IMG/VR virus record: IMGVR_UViG_3300029309_000266
Span: 1-28,381 of that record
Reading direction: 5' to 3' (one strand)
From: a virus
Length of the DNA: 28,381 bases
The position numbers and the translations under genes were made by a program. The number at the start of each line of letters is the position of its first letter. The stretch's first letter is position 1. Below the pieces are notes generated by a model. It had not been told where the DNA came from. It was given only the letters and a program-made list of their open reading frames with translations, and did no database searches. Below are positions 8,326-15,997 of the stretch, piece by piece.

Positions 8326-8625
8326 ATGGCAACTAAGAAAGCAATTATTTCTACAAGTGGTTTTCCACAACAATACTTTGTTTTACAAGCAAATGAAGAA
8401 GGTATCTATGAAGTTGTATTTGGACCTGACCCTGATTTAGAAGATGCTCAAAGAAAAGCAGATGAACTAAATGGTGTCAGAGCTAGAACAGCTAAAGGTC
8501 ACTATGTGGCTGATGACCCTTCAACACCTGATGTAAACGAAGCTTATGTTGGTGGCAAAACACCAAAGAAAAAAGCAACTAAGAAAAAACCCGCAGCTAA
8601 AAAGAAAGCTGCTACAAAAAAGTGA
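8326..8625 (+). CDS. Small protein with histone-H1-like lysine tail
   Basis: A 99-residue protein in two parts. The first 75 residues form a small mixed fold (YFVLQANEEGIYEVVFGPDP). The last 25 are a Lys/Ala/Pro tail with repeated KKATKKKPAAKKKAATKK, resembling the C-terminal tail of histone H1 and of bacterial H1-like proteins. Such a tail binds DNA non-specifically. A TAAGGAG ribosome site precedes it. It opens a run of very basic small genes and may be packaged with DNA or act on the host chromosome; this is inference. Confidence 0.65.
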   Translation: MATKKAIISTSGFPQQYFVLQANEEGIYEVVFGPDPDLEDAQRKADELNGVRARTAKGHYVADDPSTPDVNEAYVGGKTPKKKATKKKPAAKKKAATKK

Positions 8626-8632
8626 GGTAATC

Positions 8633-8788
8633 ATGCCCGGTGGAATGATGAAAAAGAAACAGCCACAAATGTATGGCGGTGGTGGAAAGATGAAAAAACA
8701 AACTGCAGCTACTTATATGGGTGGCGGAGTTATGAAAAAGAAAGCACCTATGTCTGCAATGTTTCGTGGTGGTAAAACAGGCAAATAA
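8633..8788 (+). CDS. 51-residue Met/Gly/Lys-rich peptide
   Basis: A micro-gene starting at ATG 8633 (GAGGTAAT upstream), not at the in-frame ATG at 8546, which lies inside the previous gene. The protein has three copies of a Gly-rich/MKKK unit (GGMMKKKQPQMYGGGGKMKK is the first), strongly basic and Met-rich with almost no acidic residues. Its stop overlaps the next start as TAATG. It is a probable nucleic-acid-binding or packaged peptide; no function is known to me. Confidence 0.6.
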   Translation: MPGGMMKKKQPQMYGGGGKMKKQTAATYMGGGVMKKKAPMSAMFRGGKTGK

Positions 8789-9081
8789 TGTCAGGAGCTA
8801 AGAAGGACTCTCGTTTAAAAAGAGCAGGAGTATCAGGTTATAACAAACCTAAGCGTACTCCTAATCATCCTAAGAAGTCTCATATCGTTGTTGCTAAAGA
8901 AGGCAGCAAAGTAAAAACCATTAGGTTTGGACAGAAAGGTGCTAAGACTGCAGGTAAACCAAAAGCTGGAGAGTCTGCAAGAATGAAAGCAAAACGAAAA
9001 TCCTTCAAAGCTCGTCATGCAAAGAATATTAAAAAAGGTAAGATGTCAGCAGCTTACTGGGCAGACAAGGTCAAGTGGTGA
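8788..9081 (+). CDS. Basic conserved phage protein (KSFKARH...AYWADKVKW type)
   Basis: A 97-residue highly basic protein. It reads like a small domain I associate with marine phages and large DNA viruses: SRLKRAGVSGYNKPKRTP near the start, then a strand VVAKEGSKVKTIRFGQKG, the segment SARMKAKRKSFKARHAKN, and the C-terminus MSAAYWADKVKW. The family has no established function; I recall it under a DUF name but cannot verify which. The lone Asp and aromatics in the C-terminal motif look structural. It begins at a TAATG overlap, so translation is coupled to the previous micro-gene. Confidence 0.75.
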   Translation: MSGAKKDSRLKRAGVSGYNKPKRTPNHPKKSHIVVAKEGSKVKTIRFGQKGAKTAGKPKAGESARMKAKRKSFKARHAKNIKKGKMSAAYWADKVKW

Positions 9082-9266
9082 GTAGACAAAAGAAATCTAA
9101 ATCAAGAGTCAATGAAGCAGGTAATTACACAAAACCTACTATGCGAAAAAGACTATTTAATCAAATTAAAGCTGGCAGCAAGGGCGGTAAGCCGGGTCAA
9201 TGGTCAGCGAGAAAAGCTCAAATGCTAGCTAAACGTTATAAAGAAAAAGGAGGCGGGTATAAATGA
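9078..9266 (+). CDS. Basic protein with GGKPGQWSARKAQ motif
   Basis: A 62-residue basic protein. I chose the GTG at 9078, which forms a GTGA overlap with the upstream stop; a GTG one codon earlier is possible. The conserved core is KAGSKGGKPGQWSARKAQML, a motif I recognise from small viral proteins and from large DNA viruses, without known function. It ends KEKGGGYK, containing an AAGGAGG ribosome site for the next gene. It is another member of the basic cluster. Confidence 0.72.
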   Translation: MSRQKKSKSRVNEAGNYTKPTMRKRLFNQIKAGSKGGKPGQWSARKAQMLAKRYKEKGGGYK

Positions 9267-9562
9267 AAAAGCAACTTAGACAAGTTCCTAAAGGTAATAC
9301 AGGATTGAGTAAACTTCCTGATGATGTAAGAAATAAAATGGGATTTATGAAAGATGGAGGTCCAACAAAAAAAACATCTTCAAAAAAAGTTATGATAAAG
9401 GGTGCTGATGTTTCTGCCCTGACTAAAAGACAGCAAGATACAATGAGAAAACATTCTGAACATCATACTAGTAAACATATGAAGTCTATGACTGCTATGA
9501 TGAAAAAAGGCAAAACTTTTTCTCAGGCACATAAAGCAGCACAGAAAAAAGTTGGAAGTTAA
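9263..9562 (+). CDS. Basic His/Met/Lys-rich small protein
   Basis: A 99-residue basic protein with Lys runs (PTKKTSSKKVMIKGADVSAL), then a helical C-terminal half with clustered His (RKHSEHHTSKHMKSMTAMMK). This second half (DVSALTKRQQDTMRKHSEHH) resembles a short alpha-helical domain seen in marine phage proteins that precede connector genes. It overlaps the previous gene by 4 bases and the next by 1 (TAATG). It may bind DNA or metal; this is inference from composition. Confidence 0.65.
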   Translation: MKKQLRQVPKGNTGLSKLPDDVRNKMGFMKDGGPTKKTSSKKVMIKGADVSALTKRQQDTMRKHSEHHTSKHMKSMTAMMKKGKTFSQAHKAAQKKVGS

Positions 9563-9801
9563 TGCCTTTAAAAAAATCTCAAAGGTCTCTAAAAAATTGG
9601 ACTAAACAAAAATGGAGAACTAAATCAGGAAAGCCATCAGCTAAAACTGGTGAACGATATTTACCTGAAAAAGCTATAAAAGCTTTATCTTCTGCAGAAT
9701 ATGCAGCTACAACTAGAGCCAAAAGAAAAGGAACTAAAAAAGGCAAACAGTTTGTCAAACAACCAAAGAACATTGCAAAGAAAACAGCGAGGTACAGATG
9801 A
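9562..9801 (+). CDS. Basic small protein (KKGKQFVKQPK type)
   Basis: A 79-residue Lys/Arg-rich protein with a patterned core: SLKNWTKQKWRTKSGKPSAK, then a helix LPEKAIKALSSAEYAATTRA, then KKGKQFVKQPKNIAKKTARYR. I recognise this arrangement from small conserved proteins of phages and large DNA viruses with no known biochemical role. It starts at a TAATG overlap and ends in an ATGA overlap with a 40-residue gene. The conserved Trp, Tyr and Pro argue for a folded domain and against random basic sequence. Confidence 0.72.
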   Translation: MPLKKSQRSLKNWTKQKWRTKSGKPSAKTGERYLPEKAIKALSSAEYAATTRAKRKGTKKGKQFVKQPKNIAKKTARYR

Positions 9802-9920
9802 CAATATCTAGAACTAATATGCAACAGCAGATTGAAAAATCTGGTAAAAAAAAACAAAGAATAGTAACCCAAGAAAAACGAGGAGACATAACAGTAATAA
9901 GAATTAGATATGGCGACTAG
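9798..9920 (+). CDS. 40-residue basic micro-protein
   Basis: The ATG at 9798 overlaps the upstream stop (ATGA) and the frame ends at TAG 9918-9920, inside the start of the adaptor gene (overlap 11 bases). The peptide begins MTISRTNMQQQIEKSGKKKQ and ends VIRIRYGD. Very similar micro-genes sit before the head-tail adaptor in many marine podovirus genomes as I recall. A run of nine A at 9846-9854 could permit slippage. Supported by tight packing on both sides; function unknown. Confidence 0.6.
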   Translation: MTISRTNMQQQIEKSGKKKQRIVTQEKRGDITVIRIRYGD

Positions 9921-10599
9921 CGGAACTAATACATTCAACTTAGATATAACTGAAATCATGGAGGAAGCATATGACCTCTGCGGTTTAGATTTAAGGTCAG
10001 GTGGTGATTACAATACAGCTAAGAGAGCTTTAGATTTAATTTTTCTTGAATGGCAAAATAAAGGATTAAATCTTTGGAAGGTAGAGCAAGGTAGTATTAC
10101 TCTTACTGCAGGTGCTAATTTATATGATGCAGATGCTGCAGCTTTAGAAATAGTTGATGTTGTTCTAAGAACAGATGCAGGAGACCAAGATGAACAGTTT
10201 GACCAAAGACTCACAAGAATAAGTAGAACTGAATATAATCATCAAGCTAAAAAACTTTTGCAATCTAAACCTACTCAATATTATGTAGACAAAGGTTTGA
10301 CTTTAAAGATTGGAGTATGGGCAACACCTGATTCTGCACAAACATATACTTTGATATATGACTTTATAAAAAAAATTGAAGATGCAGGAACTAATGCTAG
10401 CTTAACTACAGATGTGCCAGCAAGATATTTACCATGTTTAACTTATGCTTTGGCATTTAACATTGCTTGTAAGAATGAACAATCTCAAGCTAGAGTTCCT
10501 ATGATTAAAGCAAGATATGATGAATTATGGAAAGAAGTTTCTGAAGCTGATAGAGAAAGAGCTTCAGTAAAATTTGTTCCTAATATGAATAGCTACTAA
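9910..10599 (+). CDS. Head-tail adaptor (P22 gp4-like)
   Basis: A 229-residue protein likely to bind below the portal and continue the DNA channel. The N-terminal region (ITEIMEEAYDLCGLD, then a helix ending LDLIFLEWQNKGLNLWKVEQ) matches the four-helix pattern of P22 gp4: paired helices with an L-x-x-W-x-x-x-G-L-x-L-W signature, followed by a beta-wing. C-terminal helices (CLTYALAFNIACKNEQSQAR) complete the adaptor fold. It starts inside the preceding micro-gene and ends 2 bases before the next gene. Together with a gp10-like gene later, it indicates a P22-type tail machine. Confidence 0.82.
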   Translation: MATSGTNTFNLDITEIMEEAYDLCGLDLRSGGDYNTAKRALDLIFLEWQNKGLNLWKVEQGSITLTAGANLYDADAAALEIVDVVLRTDAGDQDEQFDQRLTRISRTEYNHQAKKLLQSKPTQYYVDKGLTLKIGVWATPDSAQTYTLIYDFIKKIEDAGTNASLTTDVPARYLPCLTYALAFNIACKNEQSQARVPMIKARYDELWKEVSEADRERASVKFVPNMNSY

Positions 10600-10601
10600 T
10601 T

Positions 10602-11417
10602 ATGGCATATGCAGTAGGCAAAAAAGCTTTAGGTATCTGTGATAGATGTGGATTTACTTATAAGCTTTCTGAACTAAAATATGAAGTACAAGACCAAAAG
10701 AGAACTGGTAATAGAGTTTGCACATATTGTTTAGACCCTGACCATCCTCAGTTTCGTTTAGGCGAAGTTGATACTTCAGATTCAATAGGTTTGTTTAATC
10801 CTAGACCAGATACAAATAGAAAAGATTTTGCTTCTTATTATGGTTTTAATCCTGTTAATAGCACAGGCTCTGCACTTCAAGCAAAATTAGGTAAAGTAGT
10901 TATAACTGGTGCTGAAGCAAGCGGTGGCGGTGGTGGAGCTAGTTCTGTTAATATTAACGTATCATTGACTGGTAATAGTTTAACTAGTCTCCTAGGTTCT
11001 TATACAGTTCTTCATAATTCAAGTATTAATTTAGTTTCAGGCAATCAAGCATTAGGACAATTAGGAACATTAGATGTAAATGCGGGAACTACTTATACAG
11101 TTACAGTAGCATCTTTTGGAGGCGGTAATAGATTTTATATAGATGGAGTTGTTTATCCAACACTAAATTTATCAGAAGGACAAACATATACATTTGACCA
11201 ATCTGATGCTTCTAATAATAATCACCCATTAAGATTTTCTACAACTTCTAATGGTACTCATGCGGGAGGAACAGAATATACTACAGGAGTGACAACTGTA
11301 GGAACTCCCGGAAATGCAGGAGCTTATACTAGAATAACTGTTGCTGTAGGAACACCAACACTTTATTACTATTGCACTAATCACTCAGGTATGGGTGGTC
11401 AAGCAAATACCCCATAA
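10602..11417 (+). CDS. Zinc-ribbon plus cupredoxin-like virion protein
   Basis: A 271-residue two-domain protein among the connector genes. The N-terminal domain has a four-Cys zinc ribbon (C13, C16, C40, C43: CDRC and CTYC) followed by a D-x-x-H-P-Q-F-R-L-G segment. A Gly/Ser linker (about residues 105-115) leads into a beta-rich middle. The C-terminal 80 residues resemble a cupredoxin: EGQTYTFDQSDASNNNHPL supplies His208, and YYYCTNHSGMGG supplies Cys258, His261 and Met264, giving the C-x2-H-x2-M loop of amicyanin-type blue copper sites. Similar C-termini occur, as I recall, in marine phage tail proteins. Copper binding is inferred from ligands, not proven. It overlaps no neighbour and ends 4 bases before the next ATG. 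Confidence 0.78.
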   Translation: MAYAVGKKALGICDRCGFTYKLSELKYEVQDQKRTGNRVCTYCLDPDHPQFRLGEVDTSDSIGLFNPRPDTNRKDFASYYGFNPVNSTGSALQAKLGKVVITGAEASGGGGGASSVNINVSLTGNSLTSLLGSYTVLHNSSINLVSGNQALGQLGTLDVNAGTTYTVTVASFGGGNRFYIDGVVYPTLNLSEGQTYTFDQSDASNNNHPLRFSTTSNGTHAGGTEYTTGVTTVGTPGNAGAYTRITVAVGTPTLYYYCTNHSGMGGQANTP

Positions 11418-11421
11418 AAAT

Positions 11422-12063
11422 ATGACATATACTGAATTACAAACTCTTATCAAAAACTATTTGGAAAATTCTGAAACTACTTTTGTAGGAGATTTGCCAC
11501 AGATTATTAAACAAGCAGAAGAAAGAATATTAAAATCTGTAAGACTTCCTAACTTTAGAAAGAATGTAACAGGTGCTTTAACTTCTGGAAATCAGTTTTT
11601 AACAACGCCATCTGACTTTTTAGATAATTTTTCTCTTGCTGTTATTGCTAATAACAATATGGACTTTCTTTATTTTAGAGATGTAAATTTTATTAGAGAA
11701 GCTTTTCCAAATACAACAACTCAAGGAGTTCCAAAACATTATGCACTATACGATGATAATTCCTTTATTGTTGCTCCTGTTCCTGACCAGAATTATTCAG
11801 TTGAACTACACTACTTTTATAGACCTGCTTCAATAACCGCAGGAGCAGGTAGTGGTACAACATGGCTATCAGAAAATGCTTCAAATGCTTTGCTATATGG
11901 TTGTCTTATTGAAGCTTACATTTATATGAAGGGTAATCCAGAATTACAAGCTGAATATGAAAAAAGATATTTTCAAGCAATATCAAGGTTGCAAAATCTT
12001 GGTGAAGCAGATAATACTATTGATACATATAGCAATGGTACATTTACTAGAGAGAGAAGTTAA
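11422..12063 (+). CDS. Head-tail connector / tail tubular-type protein
   Basis: A 213-residue protein. I start it at ATG 11422, 4 bases after the preceding stop; the in-frame ATG at 11395 lies inside the upstream gene. The N-terminus (TYTELQTLIKNYLENSETTF, then LPQIIKQAEERILKSVRLPN) has the helix pair typical of podovirus connector proteins, followed by FLTTPSDFLDNFSLAVI and a beta domain with GVPKHYALYDDNSFIVAPVP. The C-terminal helices (EAYIYMKGNPELQAEYEKRY) match the closing region of this group. It probably sits in the neck or tail tube with the gp4-like adaptor. It ends in a TAATG overlap. Confidence 0.78.
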   Translation: MTYTELQTLIKNYLENSETTFVGDLPQIIKQAEERILKSVRLPNFRKNVTGALTSGNQFLTTPSDFLDNFSLAVIANNNMDFLYFRDVNFIREAFPNTTTQGVPKHYALYDDNSFIVAPVPDQNYSVELHYFYRPASITAGAGSGTTWLSENASNALLYGCLIEAYIYMKGNPELQAEYEKRYFQAISRLQNLGEADNTIDTYSNGTFTRERS

Positions 12064-12353
12064 TGATTAGTGTAGATACAAAACCAGAAGTAGGAAGCGT
12101 AAATGTTGTGGCAACAGAAAACACAGGATTAAGTCCTGAATATTGGACTGAAAGAATACTTGAAAGATTAATTTCTATTAGTGATAGTGCAGACCCAATG
12201 GTCAAAGCACAAGCTGATGCTTTTAGAAATAGTATTGCTCAAGTAATTTTAATATATATGAGACAAGCTATAGCTTCTGATAGAAGCACAGTAGCAGGTC
12301 TTTTAGAAAAACAAGGTCATAAAGATATGGCTGATATTATAAGGAGGCTGTAA
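12063..12353 (+). CDS. Small helical phage protein
   Basis: A 96-residue soluble protein with a short polar N-terminus and a helical remainder (SPEYWTERILERLISISDSA, then QVILIYMRQAIASDRSTVAG). There are no Cys, membrane segments or catalytic motifs. It overlaps both neighbours by 1 base (TAATG), so it is translated with the connector genes. Its place among the tail genes suggests a minor structural or assembly role; I do not recognise a named family. Confidence 0.65.
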   Translation: MISVDTKPEVGSVNVVATENTGLSPEYWTERILERLISISDSADPMVKAQADAFRNSIAQVILIYMRQAIASDRSTVAGLLEKQGHKDMADIIRRL

Positions 12354-12784
12354 TGGCAATATCTCAAGCGATGTGTACATCATTTAAAAAAGAACTTTTA
12401 GAAGGTGTGCATAATTTTAAAAACTCAGGCGGTAGTACATTTAACTTAGCACTATATACAAGTAGTGCTTCTTTGGGTGCAGCAACTACTGCATACACAA
12501 CAAGTAATGAAGTTTCAGGAACAGGATATACTGCTAAAGGTGGAGCTTTAACTAGAGTAGACCCAACCACATCTGGTACTACTGCATTTACTGACTTTGC
12601 AGATTTAACTTTTAGTAGTTCAACTATTACTGCTAATGGTGCATTAATATTTAATGACTCAGCATCTAATGATGCTGCAGTTGCAGTATTGGCTTTTGGT
12701 GGAGATAAGACTTCTACTAATGGAGACTTTACAATTCAATTTCCAACAGCAGATGCTTCAAACGCTATAATTAGAATAGCTTAA
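12353..12784 (+). CDS. Beta-rich tail/virion structural protein
   Basis: A 143-residue protein that starts MAISQAMCTSFKKELLEGVH and then becomes Ser/Thr/Ala/Gly-rich beta strands (STFNLALYTSSASLGAATTA, VLAFGGDKTSTNGDFTIQFP). This layout, a short amphipathic helix followed by an NLALYTS strand, is familiar from small structural proteins found in many phages ahead of tail-fibre genes. It may be a tail collar or fibre-attachment protein. It overlaps the fibre gene by 1 base. Confidence 0.68.
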   Translation: MAISQAMCTSFKKELLEGVHNFKNSGGSTFNLALYTSSASLGAATTAYTTSNEVSGTGYTAKGGALTRVDPTTSGTTAFTDFADLTFSSSTITANGALIFNDSASNDAAVAVLAFGGDKTSTNGDFTIQFPTADASNAIIRIA

Positions 12785-14217
12785 TGGCATTTATTCTTAG
12801 CGATAGAGTTAAGGAAACAACAACCACAACAGGCACTAGCACAGTAAATTTAGCAGGTGCTGAAACAGGTTTTGAATCTTTTGTAGCAGGTATTGGTAAT
12901 TCTAATACTACTTACTACGCTATCGTTCATCAAACTGCAGATGAATTTGAAGTAGGAATTGGCACAGTTACTGATGCTTCTCCAGACACTTTAAGTAGAA
13001 CTACTATAATAAGTAGCTCTAACTCTGACTCTGCAGTTAATTTTTCTGCTGGAACTAAAGATGTTTTTTGTACTTTACCTGCAAGTAAAACTGTTTTCTT
13101 TGACGAAAGCTCTGGAAGTTCAGATGTAGCTATAGGAGATAGAGGTACTAATCCTATGGGATTAGGCATTACAGGAACAGTTCTTGCTGTAACAGAAGGA
13201 ACAAATGTAGCTAGTATACAAATGGATGGAAACCAAGCTTCTAGAATTGACATGGGTTCTGGTCCGGGAAATAGAAACTTTATAATTTATTCTGATAGTT
13301 CTCTTTATGCAGAGCTTAAAAGAACAACTAATCACCCAATTCTTTTTGCAACAAATAATACAGAAAGAATGAGACTTTTAGGGGGTGGTGGATTACAACT
13401 TGCTGCTGGTAATGATATATCTAATGCTTCTGGTTCTATGACTATTGATGTCGCAGATAATTTATCTTTAGATGCAGATGGTGGAAATATAGCTTTAAAA
13501 GATGCAGGAACTCAATGGGGTAATTTTGCGAACAACAGTAGTGATTTTGACATAGATGCTGTTATTCAAGATAAAGACATAAAATTTAATGGTAATGATG
13601 GCGGCTCAACTATAACTGCACTAAGACTTGATATGTCAGATGCAGGTAGAGCTTTGTTTAATGGCTCTGTTGATATTGGTGGAGGTTTAATTACAAGAAC
13701 AGGAGATTTAACTTTAGATGTATCTGGAGATATTATTCTTGATGCAGATGGCGAAAATATAAAATTTCTTGATGGTGGTACTGAAAGAGGTCAAATAGAT
13801 TTAGGTTCAGCAAACTTTACACTTCGTGCTTCTACGTCAGATAAAGACATGATATTTAGAGTTAATGATGGGGGAACTGAAATAACAGCATTGACTATAG
13901 ATGCTTCAGAGGCAGGTGCTGCAACCTTTAATAACAACGTCACAGCTTTTTCAGATGCAAGACTAAAAAATAATATTGAAACTATAGAAAATGGTTTAGA
14001 TAAAATAGAACAACTTAGAGGTGTCACTTACATCAGAGATGAAAAAGAAAGCATAGGTGTTATTGCTCAAGAAGTAGAAAAGATATTACCAGAAATTGTA
14101 TTAACTGCTGATGATGAAATGGGTACTAAGTCTGTAGATTACAGCAGATTAACAGCAGTCTTAATTGAAGCTGTAAAAGATTTATCAGCTAGAGTAAAAG
14201 AATTAGAGGATAAGTAA
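12784..14217 (+). CDS. Tail fibre/spike with C-terminal S74 intramolecular chaperone (copy 1)
   Basis: A 477-residue protein likely to be a receptor-binding fibre. The N-terminal 110 residues (AFILSDRVKETTTTTGTSTV) look like a virion-attachment domain. The middle has repeated beta units with alternating LDVSGDIILDADGENIKFLD-type segments, suggesting a trimeric beta-helix or beta-prism shaft. Residues from about 389 form a peptidase S74 chaperone: SDARLKNNIETIE carries the Ser390/Lys395 dyad with the usual five-residue spacing, then IGVIAQEVEKILPEIV and a C-terminal coiled coil. In known members the chaperone trimerises the fibre and cuts itself off before the Ser. A second such gene lies at 16730. 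Confidence 0.85.
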   Translation: MAFILSDRVKETTTTTGTSTVNLAGAETGFESFVAGIGNSNTTYYAIVHQTADEFEVGIGTVTDASPDTLSRTTIISSSNSDSAVNFSAGTKDVFCTLPASKTVFFDESSGSSDVAIGDRGTNPMGLGITGTVLAVTEGTNVASIQMDGNQASRIDMGSGPGNRNFIIYSDSSLYAELKRTTNHPILFATNNTERMRLLGGGGLQLAAGNDISNASGSMTIDVADNLSLDADGGNIALKDAGTQWGNFANNSSDFDIDAVIQDKDIKFNGNDGGSTITALRLDMSDAGRALFNGSVDIGGGLITRTGDLTLDVSGDIILDADGENIKFLDGGTERGQIDLGSANFTLRASTSDKDMIFRVNDGGTEITALTIDASEAGAATFNNNVTAFSDARLKNNIETIENGLDKIEQLRGVTYIRDEKESIGVIAQEVEKILPEIVLTADDEMGTKSVDYSRLTAVLIEAVKDLSARVKELEDK

Positions 14218-14849
14218 TGGCATTACCATCATCAGGAGCAATAGATTTAAATGCAATTCATGTTGAAGCAGGAGGAACTTCTGGAACAACTTGTTCAATG
14301 AATGATTCTGATATAAGAGATATAGGAGATTTTTCTGCTAATACTTCAAGAGGATTGAATGCTTGGTATGGCAAAAAAGCTAAATGGATTATAACTATGT
14401 CCACAGGACAAACAACTGTAAATACAGCAGGAAGTGATTATGTAGCTGCTAATACAGAAAGATATAGAGGATATAATGGCTCAAATGGTACAAGACCTTC
14501 AGGTACTGATACTTATGGCTCTTTGAATGATTATCAAGATGCAGACTATTTAAACAACAAAACTATATATGCTTTTGCTGCTAATGGAAGTTCATCTTCA
14601 GCTCAACCTGCAGCAACTATAATGATTTTACAATGTGCAGATGGGTGTGCAAATACAGATGCTGCTTTTAAAAAAGTTAAAGTTAATAGCTCCACTTACA
14701 ACAGAAGTGATGCGACTTATTCCGACAGCACTTTTGAACAATGGAATTGGAGTTTAGGAACGCAAACTGTACCTAACAATACAACAGGAGCAATATCTCC
14801 TATATCTGCTCCCGGCTCAAACACAATTATTACTTTTATTGGACAGTAG
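14217..14849 (+). CDS. Fibre-associated protein, LPSSGxIxLNxIHVE family (copy 1)
   Basis: A 210-residue protein immediately after the first S74 fibre (TAATG overlap). The N-terminal 60 residues (LPSSGAIDLNAIHVEAGGTS, then GLNAWYGKK) match the start of the protein at 17875, which also follows an S74 fibre. The rest diverges and is Ser/Thr/Asn-rich with two Cys pairs (one LQCADGC). No signal peptide or catalytic motif is present. Shared start and different C-terminus suggest a conserved virion-docking domain with a variable tip, such as a distal adhesin or accessory fibre. Function is inferred from this pairing. Confidence 0.7.
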   Translation: MALPSSGAIDLNAIHVEAGGTSGTTCSMNDSDIRDIGDFSANTSRGLNAWYGKKAKWIITMSTGQTTVNTAGSDYVAANTERYRGYNGSNGTRPSGTDTYGSLNDYQDADYLNNKTIYAFAANGSSSSAQPAATIMILQCADGCANTDAAFKKVKVNSSTYNRSDATYSDSTFEQWNWSLGTQTVPNNTTGAISPISAPGSNTIITFIGQ

Positions 14850-15901
14850 TGAGCAAGATAGAACTAGAACAATTTGTAAAAGTTCAAGGACAAGCTAGAA
14901 AAGATTATTCAACAGATGTAGCAATTAACAATGATGTTGATGAAGATGACAAACCTTTTCAAAGATTATCTATGTGGGTTACAGACCCTGTATCTAAAGA
15001 AGATATTAGATTTGAATGGAATAAAACAGATAGTGCTGCAGCTCTTACTAAAGAAGATAATAAATGTTCTATAGATAGTGATGATGTCATTTACTATCAA
15101 AAAAATTGGGAAGTTGAAACATATAAAAACTTTCTTAATGATTCAACTCTTGTTCCTCCTGACCCAGAACTTGATGATTACAATATTAGAAATAATATGG
15201 CTGTGCCGAAAAATCCAAATACTTATGATGAAGTTTATGTGAATAAACAATTAGTTAGAACAGACTACAATATTGGTTTATGGCAAGCACAACCAATGAT
15301 AGATGAAGTTGAAAAAGTTTTTGGAAAAGATAGAGATTGGAAACAAAATAGATTTAATATTATTGGCACTTATACTGCACATGAAGATGCACCATTAAGA
15401 CCTCCTTATACAAATGAAAAAACTTATAGTTGGTACAATGTTTTTATAGAAATGCCAGATGAAACTCTAGCAGAGTACAATGTACCTAAAGTTGGCTATA
15501 CATATAATGGTTGGCATGCAATAAAATATAATGTTGTATCTGGGAAAAAACAATTAAAGGTTGTTATTCAAGATGATGAATTTACAAGCAACTATCAAAA
15601 ACACCCAGACACATTTATACCTAGACCCCCTGTACCATACTATGCAAATAAAAGTCATTTCTTTGCAAAAATATTTAATGAAGATGGTACAGAAGCAGAT
15701 GAGTATGATGTTTTTTTTGTAACTACTCTAGATATTATGAAGGAGTTTTGTGCAGAACATGGTCATCCATTTCCTATACCGGAAGAAAGAGAAAATGATT
15801 TTATATGGATTTATGGAATTGTTTATGACAAAAATACTTTAGAAGTAAAACAAGTAAAAGGATATGTTAGATATCCTACTGATGGAAATGAATGGCTTTA
15901 A
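14849..15901 (+). CDS. Unrecognised 350-residue protein in the fibre region
   Basis: Starts at GTG 14849, overlapping the preceding stop by 1 base. The protein is acidic and unusually rich in Tyr, Trp and Asn (WVTDPVSKEDIRFEWNKTDS near residue 45; YNVPKVGYTYNGWHAIKYNV near 215). There are two Cys, no signal peptide, no repeats and no catalytic motif I know. Unlike its neighbours it is not low-complexity, so it may be a globular domain such as an adhesin, tail plug or glycan-binding protein. It lies between the two fibre modules. I assign no function. Confidence 0.7.
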   Translation: MSKIELEQFVKVQGQARKDYSTDVAINNDVDEDDKPFQRLSMWVTDPVSKEDIRFEWNKTDSAAALTKEDNKCSIDSDDVIYYQKNWEVETYKNFLNDSTLVPPDPELDDYNIRNNMAVPKNPNTYDEVYVNKQLVRTDYNIGLWQAQPMIDEVEKVFGKDRDWKQNRFNIIGTYTAHEDAPLRPPYTNEKTYSWYNVFIEMPDETLAEYNVPKVGYTYNGWHAIKYNVVSGKKQLKVVIQDDEFTSNYQKHPDTFIPRPPVPYYANKSHFFAKIFNEDGTEADEYDVFFVTTLDIMKEFCAEHGHPFPIPEERENDFIWIYGIVYDKNTLEVKQVKGYVRYPTDGNEWL

Positions 15902-15995
15902 ACTAGATACAAGTAAAGCAGATAAAAAGTTTTACAAAAAAATCGAAGAAGAAAAAAAACTAAGAAAAGAATTTAAAAAAAAATTTTGTAATTAA
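15888..15995 (+). CDS. 35-residue Lys/Glu-rich micro-protein
   Basis: The ATG at 15888 lies inside the 3' end of the previous gene in another frame; the stop is TAA 15993-15995, 2 bases before the next ATG. The peptide starts MNGFKLDTSKADKKFYKKIE and is a charged single helix. A run of nine A at 15975-15983 lies near its end. It fills an otherwise empty gap and is plausible by packing, but its small size and composition leave real doubt. Confidence 0.4.
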   Translation: MNGFKLDTSKADKKFYKKIEEEKKLRKEFKKKFCN

Positions 15996-15997
15996 TT

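Noticed and set aside
8560-8622. Eukaryotic histone origin for the Lys/Ala/Pro tail
   Set aside because: Such tails arise easily by composition and occur in bacterial and phage proteins; there is no histone fold and no support for transfer.
8546-8632. Upstream in-frame ATG for the 51-residue peptide
   Set aside because: It lies deep inside the previous gene and encodes only a Lys-rich shadow; the ATG at 8633 has a ribosome site.
9846-9854. Programmed frameshift at a run of nine A
   Set aside because: A similar run occurs at 15975. Shifting frame at either gives no meaningful longer protein, and this phage shows no tail-assembly chaperone pair that normally uses one.
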